A DNA stretch of 64,000 bases from Pseudomonas sp. URMO17WK12:I2 (lineage in GTDB: Bacteria > Pseudomonadota > Gammaproteobacteria > Pseudomonadales > Pseudomonadaceae): positions 868,001-932,000 of the forward strand of contig NZ_QKYW01000001.1 of the NCBI RefSeq assembly GCF_003253735.1, written 5' to 3'. The notes under the pieces are model-generated. The model worked only from the letters and a program-made list of their open reading frames with translations. It did not search any database and was not told where the DNA came from. Positions 28,157 to 40,923 of this stretch are shown here, in pieces (within the stretch, counting starts at the first letter, position 1; each line of letters opens with the position of its first letter). Made by a program: the position numbers and the translations under genes.

Positions 28157-29662
28157 ATGCCGCAAACCCATTCCGAGTCCTTTCCGCTGGTTGCCGCCAT
28201 CGACCTGGGCTCCAACAGCTTTCACATGGTGCTGGCCAAGGCCGACCATGGCGAGATTCGCATCCTCGAGCGACTCGGCGACAAGGTACAGCTGGCGGCG
28301 GGCATCGACGAGCAGCGCCAGCTCAGCGAAGAAGCCATGCAGCGCGGCCTCGACTGCCTGAGCCGCTTCGCCCAGCTGACCAACAGCCTGCCCCAGGGCG
28401 CGGTGCGCATCGTCGGCACCAATGCCCTGCGCGAGGCGCGCAACCGCGCCGAATTCATCCGCCGGGCCGAGGCACTGCTGGGCCATCAGGTGGAAGTGAT
28501 TTCCGGGCGCGAGGAAGCGCGCCTCATCTATCTGGGTGTGTCGCACACCATTGCCGACACCCCGGGCAGGCGCCTGGTCGCCGATATCGGCGGCGGCAGT
28601 ACCGAATTCATCATCGGCCAGCGTTTCGAGCCGCTGCTGCGCGAGAGCCTGCAGATGGGCTGCGTCAGTTACACCCAGCGTTACTTCAAGGACGGCAAGA
28701 TCACCCCGGCACGCTACGCCCAGGCCTATACCGCCGCGCGCCTGGAGATCATGGGCATCGAGCATGGCCTGAATCGCCTTGGCTGGCAGGATGCTGTAGG
28801 CGCCTCGGGCACCATCAAGGCGATCGGCCTGGCGATCCAGTCCGCCGGCCTGAGCAACAACGGCGAAGTCACCGCCGAAGGCCTGGCCTGGCTCAAGCGC
28901 AAGGTATTCAAGTGCGGCGATGTCGAGCGCCTTGACCTCGATGGCCTGAAACCCGACCGCCGGCCAATCTTCCCGGCCGGCATGGCCATCCTCGAAGCCA
29001 TCTTCGATGCCTGCGAGTTGACCCGCATGAGCCATTCCGAGGGTGCGTTGCGCGAAGGTGTGCTCTACGACCTGCTCGGTCGTCATCAGCATGAAGACGT
29101 CCGCGAGCGCACCCTGTCGGCGTTCATGGAGCGCTACCACGTCGACCAGGAACAGGCTGCACGGGTAGAAGCCAAGGCCTTGTCGGCCCTGGACAAGGTC
29201 GCCAAGGACTGGCAGCTGACCGACGACTGGCACCGCGAACTGCTCAGTTGGGCCGCCAAGGTGCATGAAGTCGGCTTGGACATCGCCCACTATCAGTACC
29301 ACAAGCATGGCGCCTACCTGATCGAGCACTCCGACCTGGCCGGCTTTTCGCGCCAGGACCAGCAGATGCTGGCCCTGCTGGTACGCGGCCACCGCCGCAA
29401 TATCCCCAAGGAAAAGCTCACCGAGTTCGGCGCCGAGGGTGTGAAGCTGGTGCGCCTGTGCGTGCTGCTGCGCTTCGCCATCCTGTTCCACCACATTCGT
29501 GGCAGCCAGAACATGCCCAGCGTGCGCCTGAAAGCCGGCCCTTCCAGCCTGGCCATCGAGTTTCCCCAGGGCTGGCTGGCGGCCAACCCGCTGACCCAGG
29601 CGGATTTCGAAAGCGAAGCCGAGTGGCTCAAGCGCATCGACCTGACCCTGACCGTCAGCTGA
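28157..29662 (+). CDS. ppx: Exopolyphosphatase
   Basis: This 501-residue enzyme releases phosphate from polyphosphate chains; it can also convert pppGpp to ppGpp in some species. The sugar-kinase-like fold shows phosphate motif 1 [14 protein letters not shown] near residue 13 and phosphate motif 2 [14 protein letters not shown] near residue 142. The C-terminal helical HD-like domain includes [14 protein letters not shown] near residue 370. It diverges from trxA. In P. aeruginosa ppk follows tail to tail, but here the next gene is an unrelated antiporter, so polyphosphate kinase must be elsewhere. Confidence 0.96.
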   Translation: MPQTHSESFPLVAAIDLGSNSFHMVLAKADHGEIRILERLGDKVQLAAGIDEQRQLSEEAMQRGLDCLSRFAQLTNSLPQGAVRIVGTNALREARNRAEFIRRAEALLGHQVEVISGREEARLIYLGVSHTIADTPGRRLVADIGGGSTEFIIGQRFEPLLRESLQMGCVSYTQRYFKDGKITPARYAQAYTAARLEIMGIEHGLNRLGWQDAVGASGTIKAIGLAIQSAGLSNNGEVTAEGLAWLKRKVFKCGDVERLDLDGLKPDRRPIFPAGMAILEAIFDACELTRMSHSEGALREGVLYDLLGRHQHEDVRERTLSAFMERYHVDQEQAARVEAKALSALDKVAKDWQLTDDWHRELLSWAAKVHEVGLDIAHYQYHKHGAYLIEHSDLAGFSRQDQQMLALLVRGHRRNIPKEKLTEFGAEGVKLVRLCVLLRFAILFHHIRGSQNMPSVRLKAGPSSLAIEFPQGWLAANPLTQADFESEAEWLKRIDLTLTVS

Positions 29663-29669
29663 CACCCGG

Positions 29670-29692
29670 GATGGGCAGCGCCGCTGCCCATC
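29670..29692 (+). terminator. Hairpin after ppx, possible terminator
   Basis: GATGGGCAGCG and its exact complement form an 11-base-pair inverted repeat seven bases after the ppx stop. No T tract follows, so it would be a weak or Rho-assisted terminator. Confidence 0.45.
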
Positions 29693-29883
29693 CGCCGCGC
29701 CCCGGAACAACGCTTCCAACACCTCTGAATAACGCTGCAGCGCGGTGACCCTCAATCATACAACCCCGCCTGCGCCATTCATGGCGGGCGCGCCTACACC
29801 TTTGACTTGTAACTATTTTTGACAGCCGCGCAGACACGCAGGCTAGAATCGGGCTCGCCTCACGAATCCGGAGTTACGCCACC

Positions 29884-31626
<1,743 letters not shown>

Positions 31627-31654
31627 CAACCGCCCGCCACCCCGCCTGTCAGCG

Positions 31655-31673
31655 CCCTGCCGAGCCGGCAGGG
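31655..31673 (+). terminator. Weak hairpin after nhaP2
   Basis: CCCTGCCG and CGGCAGGG pair around a three-base loop, 29 bases after the stop. No T tract follows, so terminator activity is uncertain. Confidence 0.3.
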
Positions 31674-31756
31674 TTGATGCGCGGCAGCTTGTGACAGATC
31701 GCCGCGCGGGACTTCTCACCAGTCTGTAGACTCAGCAGGACTCCACCCCCGCGATC

Positions 31757-36561
<4,805 letters not shown>

Positions 36562-36571
36562 GGCCGTGCTA

Positions 36572-37081
36572 ATGCTCTTTCCCTACTTCAGAGACCCCGA
36601 CAACTTCGCCTATCGCCTCGCCGAGGCCGCGCCTTGCTCGCTGTGCAGTGCGCATGGGCTGTGGTTCTCGGCCGGAGGCTTCTACGGCCGCGAGACGATC
36701 GACTGTATCTGCGACACCTGCCTGGCTGCCGGCAAACTCAAGGCACTGGGGATCGAAACCAATGACGCCATGGAAGGTTCGCAGGAAGAGATAGACATCA
36801 TCGTCTACGCCACACCGGCACTACCGACCTGGCAAGACCGTGTCTGGCCGCGGATCGACGGCCGTTTCTGCGTCTTCGAGCGCTTTGCTTCCCGGGAAGA
36901 CTTCATCGACAAGGCCGAATTCATTGCATCCTTCGGCGACCGCTACCCAGGCTCCGACCTGGACTGGCTCTGGGAAATTCTCCCAGCAAAGCGCCTGACC
37001 CATCACCGCCAGGGCGGCGACGTGACTGTCTACCTGTTCACGAGCAACGGCACCAAGCACTGCACTTGGGACGCCAACTGA
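36572..37081 (+). CDS. CbrC-family (UPF0167) cysteine-rich protein
   Basis: This 169-residue protein resembles CbrC. Cysteine-containing motifs APCSLCSAHG near residue 22 and CICDTCLAAGK near residue 47 may bind zinc, and the segment PYFRDPDNFAYRL is the usual N-terminus. The E. coli member is regulated by the CreBC system and affects colicin E2 tolerance; nothing more is known. The ATG at 36572 is used because a GAGG lies eight bases upstream; an in-frame GTG at 36566 is closer to the selO stop. It is the last gene before a 366-base gene-free stretch and the integron array. Confidence 0.75.
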   Translation: MLFPYFRDPDNFAYRLAEAAPCSLCSAHGLWFSAGGFYGRETIDCICDTCLAAGKLKALGIETNDAMEGSQEEIDIIVYATPALPTWQDRVWPRIDGRFCVFERFASREDFIDKAEFIASFGDRYPGSDLDWLWEILPAKRLTHHRQGGDVTVYLFTSNGTKHCTWDAN

Positions 37082-37447
37082 CAGCTACGTAGGGCCAGTA
37101 ATCCGCCAGCATGCCTGCCCGTCCCGCAACGCGGCGTGCAGCATATTGCTCGGCAGACACTTGCCGTTTACCGGGCAACCTCTTATCGTCAAAATCCTCC
37201 GCGGCTGGATGCCCGCACGCGTAAACCATTGCCAAAGGGAACTTGCAGTGCACTTCGCCCTTATTCGCAGCTGCGCCACGACCTCGCCGGGCAGAGGTGC
37301 TGTGCAGACACAAGTCACGCGAATACGCGAGGGCTTTGTATGCGCATGCGGCAACCTATTGTTTTTTCTGAAAAACCAGCCTGCACCGTCAATGACGCAG
37401 CGACGTTATGCGGAACTCTGCAATAACGCATTAATGAAGAATTCTAT
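37082..37447. other. 366-base stretch with no supported gene, before the integron array
   Basis: I find only random overlapping reading frames on both strands; none has a good ribosome-binding site, a recognisable domain or codon use like its neighbours. I looked specifically for the C- or N-terminal end of an integron integrase on the minus strand and found none. No attC-like hairpin with a CTAAC/GTTAG pair and no promoter I would trust are visible. The base composition becomes AT-richer towards the array. Confidence 0.6.
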
Positions 37448-37463
37448 CTAATCACTGTTAGGG
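37448..37463 (+). other. attI-like simple recombination site at the head of the cassette array
   Basis: CTAA-TCACT-GTTAGGG resembles the L/R pair of an integron attI (in class 1 attI: CTAA-AACAAA-GTTAG). GTTAGGG at 37457-37463 has the GTTRRR core and begins the first cassette. No R''/L'' partner or hairpin lies upstream, as expected for attI rather than attC. No integrase gene is adjacent, so this may be a relic or a chance match. Confidence 0.45.
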
Positions 37464-37470
37464 TTGCCCC

Positions 37471-38436
37471 TTGAAGAAAGCATTAGAGTACACCGCCGCG
37501 TTACTAGCAACTCTTTCATGCGCTTCGGTTTTCTTGTATGTGTATATTGGTCTGTACGACTTAATAGGTAACTCATTTGGCCTGGGTTTGGGAGCGGTAA
37601 TCTTCATTGCACCATTGTGCATGGTTGCGGCCCTAGTCTTGTCATATATATTCTATCAACTTGAATATGTAAAACCTTTCGAACCATCAAATACAGCTCC
37701 GCGAATTAAATTCTTACTAATTTTCGTTGCTGCTATTAGTGCTCACGCTTATTTTGGTGGAAGCCTTGAGCGCTTCGAATCAAGCCACTCTAAAAAAACA
37801 AATATTGACGAACGATACACAAACAAAATCATAGAAATTGATATGCGGCCAGCAGGTTCAACCTTCGCGATACCTGCTAACCATTTATTCTCCATAGAGA
37901 ATAGCCGCATAATGAGCCCTCCCAACAAGGGACGCATGCAGGATAGAATTGAAATAAGATTTTTATTACCTGGTTTTGATCCTCGCACAGCCGAACACGA
38001 GAAAGTTTTCTCCGACCCAGATGGCAAAGAGATTCTTGTCCTTATAATTAAAAACAAAAGAAATGGCGGGGACGGAGATATTCGCAGGTGGCGTTATGTA
38101 ATACCGAGAAATACCACCAACCTGTCTCAGGTGACCTCAGAGCTTCTTGACACAGCAACAGAACAAAGAAAAAATTCTCCGGAATTGGCAGTAAAACATG
38201 ACAACCTAGGTCTACTTGAATACTACAGCAATGATGGGGTTTCAAGTTACTTTGAGTCTGGAAAAACTATATTTCGTTGCTGGAGCAAGTCGAATTATGC
38301 GATTTGCAAAGGCTCACACACTCTCACGCCGCAAATTATAGTCAATTACACTTTCCCTCGCTCATATTTGCCACAGTGGAAAGAAATTGATAATTTCGTA
38401 AAACAAACCACATCTACATATCTTGTCAATGAATGA
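37471..38436 (+). CDS. Cassette 1: unrecognised membrane protein
   Basis: This 321-residue protein starts at a TTG with AGGG (from the GTTAGGG core) seven bases upstream; no ATG alternative gives the hydrophobic start. Three membrane helices are predicted (about 8-27, 37-60 and 77-95), then a soluble domain of about 220 residues, rich in Asp, Asn and Arg, with two Cys (FRCWSKSNYAICKGS near residue 270). It reads much more AT-rich than its surroundings, which supports transfer. I do not recognise any family, catalytic motif or immunity pattern. It lacks a good start codon context for strong expression, so it would rely on an upstream promoter. Confidence 0.75.
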   Translation: MKKALEYTAALLATLSCASVFLYVYIGLYDLIGNSFGLGLGAVIFIAPLCMVAALVLSYIFYQLEYVKPFEPSNTAPRIKFLLIFVAAISAHAYFGGSLERFESSHSKKTNIDERYTNKIIEIDMRPAGSTFAIPANHLFSIENSRIMSPPNKGRMQDRIEIRFLLPGFDPRTAEHEKVFSDPDGKEILVLIIKNKRNGGDGDIRRWRYVIPRNTTNLSQVTSELLDTATEQRKNSPELAVKHDNLGLLEYYSNDGVSSYFESGKTIFRCWSKSNYAICKGSHTLTPQIIVNYTFPRSYLPQWKEIDNFVKQTTSTYLVNE

Positions 38437-38473
38437 AGAAAATCATGTCAATCAGGGATATTTACTCTAGCAA

Positions 38474-38549
38474 CCCTAACTAGTGGTTCAAGCCGTTCGC
38501 TGCGCTCACTGGGACGGGCTAAAGCCCGCCCCGTAACCAAACGTTAGAG
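38474..38549 (+). repeat. attC site 1
   Basis: R'' CCCTAAC (38474-38480) and R' GTTAGAG (38543-38549) frame an imperfect hairpin. The centre has CGGGCTAAAGCCCG. L'' TGGTTCAAG against the L' region leaves one unpaired C, the extrahelical base that sets strand choice in attC recombination. Confidence 0.9.
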
Positions 38550-38555
38550 AACACT

Positions 38556-38759
38556 ATGGAAGTCCTCGCTCGCACACTGATCATTGCCTGCAAATACATC
38601 AATGATCGAAGCAACTCGGACAGCGATGAAGATATTGCATTGCTAGAAACAATTGCTTCCGAACTTGGCGCAGCATCGGAGGATGAAAAACAGTGCTTAA
38701 TCCAAGCTGCAAAAGCATTAGGCGACGAAGCATGGCCCGAAGAGTTAGGTATTCTCTAA
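38556..38759 (+). CDS. Cassette 2: unrecognised small acidic protein
   Basis: This 67-residue acidic protein begins MEVLARTLIIACKYIN and has two likely helices (about 3-18 and 29-57) with many Asp and Glu. AGAG from the attC R' core is seven bases before the ATG and could serve as ribosome-binding site. Its stop lies inside the R'' core of the next attC, so the gene fills its cassette with almost no spare sequence. I do not recognise a family. Small acidic helical cassettes are sometimes antitoxins or immunity proteins, but there is no partner gene here. Confidence 0.68.
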   Translation: MEVLARTLIIACKYINDRSNSDSDEDIALLETIASELGAASEDEKQCLIQAAKALGDEAWPEELGIL

Positions 38760-38829
38760 CAATGCGCTCAAATCGCTCACGTCGTTCGCTGGGACGGGCT
38801 AAAGCCCGCCCCTTAACTAACCGTTAGAT
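38754..38829 (+). repeat. attC site 2
   Basis: R'' CTCTAAC (38754-38760) and R' GTTAGAT (38823-38829) frame a hairpin with centre CGGGCTAAAGCCCG. The L'' is altered (GCTCAAATC instead of GGTTCAAGC), and L' reads CTTAACTAAC, so the L arms pair less well than in the other sites. Confidence 0.88.
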
Positions 38830-38834
38830 TACTT

Positions 38835-39482
38835 ATGTCCGAAATCTCCGAAGATCCCAGAATTCAGCCCCTTCTAGAATGGAATCGGCTAGCGCGTGAA
38901 AACACTGAGAACGCCATCGTTTCCTCAATGTTTGAGGCAGCTGCTTGCGCAATTGAACCTATTGAAAAATTTTCCACTTGGCTACTTGTTGGTGCCGCTG
39001 CTATAGCTTCATTTTTTATCGCCAACTCAGAAAAAATAACACCCTTCTTGAGCAAGCATGGTTTTCTGATTTGCGGAGGGCTTCTATGTGCATCCTGCTT
39101 CTTTGGGCTCTTGGCAAAATTGGCTGCGCTCAGATCCAACATAGCCAGCCAAATCAACTTAGCAGTTTTAAAAACATTTAAAGAACACTTGGTAAATCAC
39201 GAAGAAGAAGAACAAAAAATACAAGGAGGCGCGGAATTCTGGGGTATAAATTTACAAACCGGAGTTCGCATCGAGAGAATTCTATCTGAATTTTCAAAGC
39301 CACTGCCTTGGTGGGCAAAGCTTCTGATGAAGTGGAAGCTAAAAAACCATGAAAACAACCCGCAAGTTGGCTACCTACCACTTATCAACAACCTGACTTG
39401 GCTCGGTTATTTTACAGCAGGGCAATCATTAACTTTCTTATCATTTCTTATTGTCGGCTTCATATACGCCGCCGCAATCTAA
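38835..39482 (+). CDS. Cassette 3: unrecognised membrane protein
   Basis: This 215-residue protein has an N-terminal soluble segment, then two adjacent membrane helices (about 49-65 and 74-92), a cytoplasmic or soluble middle with a Glu-rich patch (HEEEEQK) and a C-terminal pair of helices (about 180-213, ending FLIVGFIYAAAI). No known family was recognised. The ATG lies five bases after GTTAGAT, without a strong ribosome-binding site. The last codons overlap the R'' core of the next attC. Membrane-bound cassettes of this size are common in chromosomal integrons but are rarely characterised. Confidence 0.72.
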   Translation: MSEISEDPRIQPLLEWNRLARENTENAIVSSMFEAAACAIEPIEKFSTWLLVGAAAIASFFIANSEKITPFLSKHGFLICGGLLCASCFFGLLAKLAALRSNIASQINLAVLKTFKEHLVNHEEEEQKIQGGAEFWGINLQTGVRIERILSEFSKPLPWWAKLLMKWKLKNHENNPQVGYLPLINNLTWLGYFTAGQSLTFLSFLIVGFIYAAAI

Positions 39483-39553
39483 CAACTGGCTCAAGTCGTT
39501 CGCTTCGCTCACTCGGGACCGGCTAAAGCCGGCCCCTTAACCAAACGTTAGAA
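39477..39553 (+). repeat. attC site 3 (compensated centre)
   Basis: R'' ATCTAAC (39477-39483) and R' GTTAGAA (39547-39553). Its centre is CCGGCTAAAGCCGG, where the other sites have CGGGCTAAAGCCCG: a G-C pair has been swapped to C-G on both sides, keeping the stem. It is one base longer than the other sites. Confidence 0.9.
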
Positions 39554-39566
39554 GGCAGATCAAGTA

Positions 39567-39950
39567 ATGCGCTGGTTGTACATAAGGGTAGATGGCTCGG
39601 ACCTTTCAGCGTGCGAAAAATCCTTGATGATCGAGTTTGAAGATCTTGCAGCTCGCTTACATGAATTAGAGCCAAAATTGGTAAATTTCCAGCATCCAAA
39701 AGCGCCGGACATGAGCCCCCAAGATCTACCCGACTGGGACATTGGGTTAGATTTAAACCTGGAAGCAATTACTAAAAATCATGCCACGGCTATCACGTCC
39801 AACCTTCGGCAAATCGCAGTTGAAAAAAAAAGAGATTTCGTAGTGGGGCTTACGAACGAGTTCGGCATCAACGAAGACATTATTTTTATCCATGAAAACT
39901 CTGGAAACGCCGAAGCGGAAGCATTATGCAGCATCGTAACTGCCGTCTAA
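39567..39950 (+). CDS. Cassette 4: unrecognised small soluble protein
   Basis: This 127-residue protein starts MRWLYIRVDGSDLSACEKSL and alternates strand and helix segments, without signal or membrane segments. It contains two Cys and a run HPKAPDMSPQDLPDWD that looks like a flexible loop, then LTNEFGINEDIIFIHENSG near the end. I do not recognise a family. AGAAGG lies 11 to 12 bases before the ATG. Size and solubility would fit an immunity or regulatory protein, but nothing in the sequence proves it. Its stop lies inside the next R'' core. Confidence 0.68.
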   Translation: MRWLYIRVDGSDLSACEKSLMIEFEDLAARLHELEPKLVNFQHPKAPDMSPQDLPDWDIGLDLNLEAITKNHATAITSNLRQIAVEKKRDFVVGLTNEFGINEDIIFIHENSGNAEAEALCSIVTAV

Positions 39951-40020
39951 CTAGTGGTTCAAATCGCTCGCTCCGCTCACTGGGACGGGCTAAAGCCCGC
40001 CCCTTAACCGAACGTTAGGT
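39945..40020 (+). repeat. attC site 4
   Basis: R'' GTCTAAC (39945-39951) and R' GTTAGGT (40014-40020) with centre CGGGCTAAAGCCCG and L'' TGGTTCAAA against L' CTTAACC. All canonical parts are present. Confidence 0.9.
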
Positions 40021-40027
40021 AATACAC

Positions 40028-40381
40028 ATGCAGTGTCCAATATGTGCCGGACCTCTCCAAGAAATAGACGTAGCCCCATGCTATGACTGCGGCCATGAAC
40101 CTAATGAACTGGACGATCTGAAAAACGGAGAACACGAATACTATTTATTTGAGCTGTGGGCTAACAAGATAGTGCTTTGTGATTTTTGTGACCCAGACTT
40201 CGGCTCTTACTTCCCAAGGTACTTTGGGCTCCCGGACAACGCCTCAACAGACTATCCATTAAAGCTCATAAAAAAGATTGAGGCTCCTAAAACCATTCGT
40301 GACTTGTACTGCGAAAAATGTAAGCATCGACTAGCCTTTTTGAAATTCTTAGAAAGTGCACGCAGCCATAATAAAACCTAA
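40028..40381 (+). CDS. Cassette 5: zinc-ribbon-like cysteine-rich protein
   Basis: This 117-residue protein has four CxxC-type pairs: MQCPICAGP, APCYDCGH, LCDFCDPD and LYCEKCKH. Two zinc-ribbon-like knuckles at the N-terminus and one pair in the middle and one near the C-terminus are plausible, which suggests metal binding and perhaps nucleic-acid or protein contacts. The middle FGSYFPRYFGLPDN is a distinctive loop. AGGT from the attC core precedes the ATG by seven bases. No family was recognised with certainty. Such small zinc-ribbon proteins are found near polymorphic toxins, but that is context knowledge rather than evidence here. Confidence 0.7.
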   Translation: MQCPICAGPLQEIDVAPCYDCGHEPNELDDLKNGEHEYYLFELWANKIVLCDFCDPDFGSYFPRYFGLPDNASTDYPLKLIKKIEAPKTIRDLYCEKCKHRLAFLKFLESARSHNKT

Positions 40382-40451
40382 CAGATGGTTCAAATCGCTC
40401 GCTGCGCTCACTGGGACGGACTAAAGCCCGCCCCTTAACCAAACGTTAGGC
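40376..40451 (+). repeat. attC site 5 (mismatched centre)
   Basis: R'' ACCTAAC (40376-40382) and R' GTTAGGC (40445-40451). The centre has CGGACTAAAGCCCG, so one A-C mismatch breaks the stem that the other sites keep. Confidence 0.9.
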
Positions 40452-40460
40452 TTTCTAAAA

Positions 40461-40763
40461 ATGATCACGAAAGAGCAAGCTCATAAACTTGTCGCAGAGG
40501 CCGTTGGAGGAAAGCGTGATTGGCTGTCTGAGGGCGATGAGATAATTATTGTTGAAACAAAAACTATTGAAAGGTCGTGGGGTTGGGCCATCTTCCATAC
40601 ATCTAAGCTGTGGCTAGAAACTAACGATATTAAATATGCTTTGGCTGGTAATGCTCCGACGCTTGTAGAGCGTGAAACTGGGAAGCTCATTCCGACTGGC
40701 ACAGCCTTTAGCATTGACCGATACATTGAAAATTATGAGGCAACTGGCAATCCCCATGCCTAA
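40461..40763 (+). CDS. Cassette 6: Imm35/YrhB-like immunity protein
   Basis: This 100-residue protein matches the pattern I recall for the YrhB/Imm35 family of bacterial immunity proteins: an N-terminal helix MITKEQAHKLVAEAV, then ETKTIERSWGWAIFHTSK with a tryptophan pair, the YALAGNAPTLVERETGK segment and a final helix SIDRYIENYEATG. Imm35 proteins neutralise nuclease or other polymorphic toxins in the neighbouring gene. Here no toxin is present, so this is an orphan immunity gene captured as a cassette. The stop is inside a truncated attC. TTAGG precedes the ATG by about 11 bases. Confidence 0.72.
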   Translation: MITKEQAHKLVAEAVGGKRDWLSEGDEIIIVETKTIERSWGWAIFHTSKLWLETNDIKYALAGNAPTLVERETGKLIPTGTAFSIDRYIENYEATGNPHA

Positions 40764-40795
40764 CCAGTAATTCAAACCGTTCGCTTCGCTCACTG
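40758..40795 (+). repeat. attC site 6, truncated
   Basis: R'' GCCTAAC (40758-40764) and the left half match the other attC sites up to CGCTCACTG; from 40796 the sequence is unrelated and the centre, L' and R' are missing. This marks the end of the array. Confidence 0.88.
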
Positions 40796-40811
40796 CAGCA
40801 AAAAGGGGACC

Positions 40812-40893
40812 AGCAAAAAAGGGATAGATTTATTTATGGCGCAATGCTATTAGTCAAAAATAGATCCAAAATAAACCTGTTCCTTTTTCTGCT
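40812..40893. repeat. Palindromic element at the broken end of the integron array
   Basis: The left arm AGCAAAAAAGGGATAGATTT (40812 onward) and the right arm, read on the other strand, AGCAGAAAAAGGAACAGG are inverted near-copies of about 24 bases, separated by about 33 bases. A third partial copy of the left arm lies at 40797-40811. The motif GGGACAGATTTATTT is typical of mobile palindromes I associate with RAYT/REP-type elements, but no transposase is in view. Confidence 0.6.
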
Positions 40894-40923
40894 TTCATAG
40901 GCCCTATAAAGCGAGCACTTCGC

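Larger units (their letters stand above)
37457..40795 (+). mobile_element. Integron gene-cassette array without an integrase (CALIN-like), six cassettes
   Basis: Six genes in the same direction are each followed by a near-identical 76-77-base palindromic site with a CTAAC at one end and GTTAG at the other. Five sites are complete; the sixth stops after 38 bases. Cassette borders (between G and TT of each GTTAG) fall at about 37457, 38543, 38823, 39547, 40014 and 40445. Genes have visibly lower GC and no own promoters. The repeats resemble the attC family described in pseudomonad chromosomal super-integrons. No IntI gene is visible within the window, which fits a cluster of attC sites lacking the integrase. 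Confidence 0.88.

Noticed and set aside
37082-37447. Search for an integron integrase or its remnant
   Set aside because: No tyrosine-recombinase motif and no reading frame of useful length with a ribosome-binding site could be found on either strand.
38474-40795. Regularly spaced repeats that might be read as a CRISPR array
   Set aside because: The units are 76-77 bases, imperfect palindromes, and the intervals of 200 to 1000 bases each hold a gene. This is an integron attC pattern, not CRISPR.
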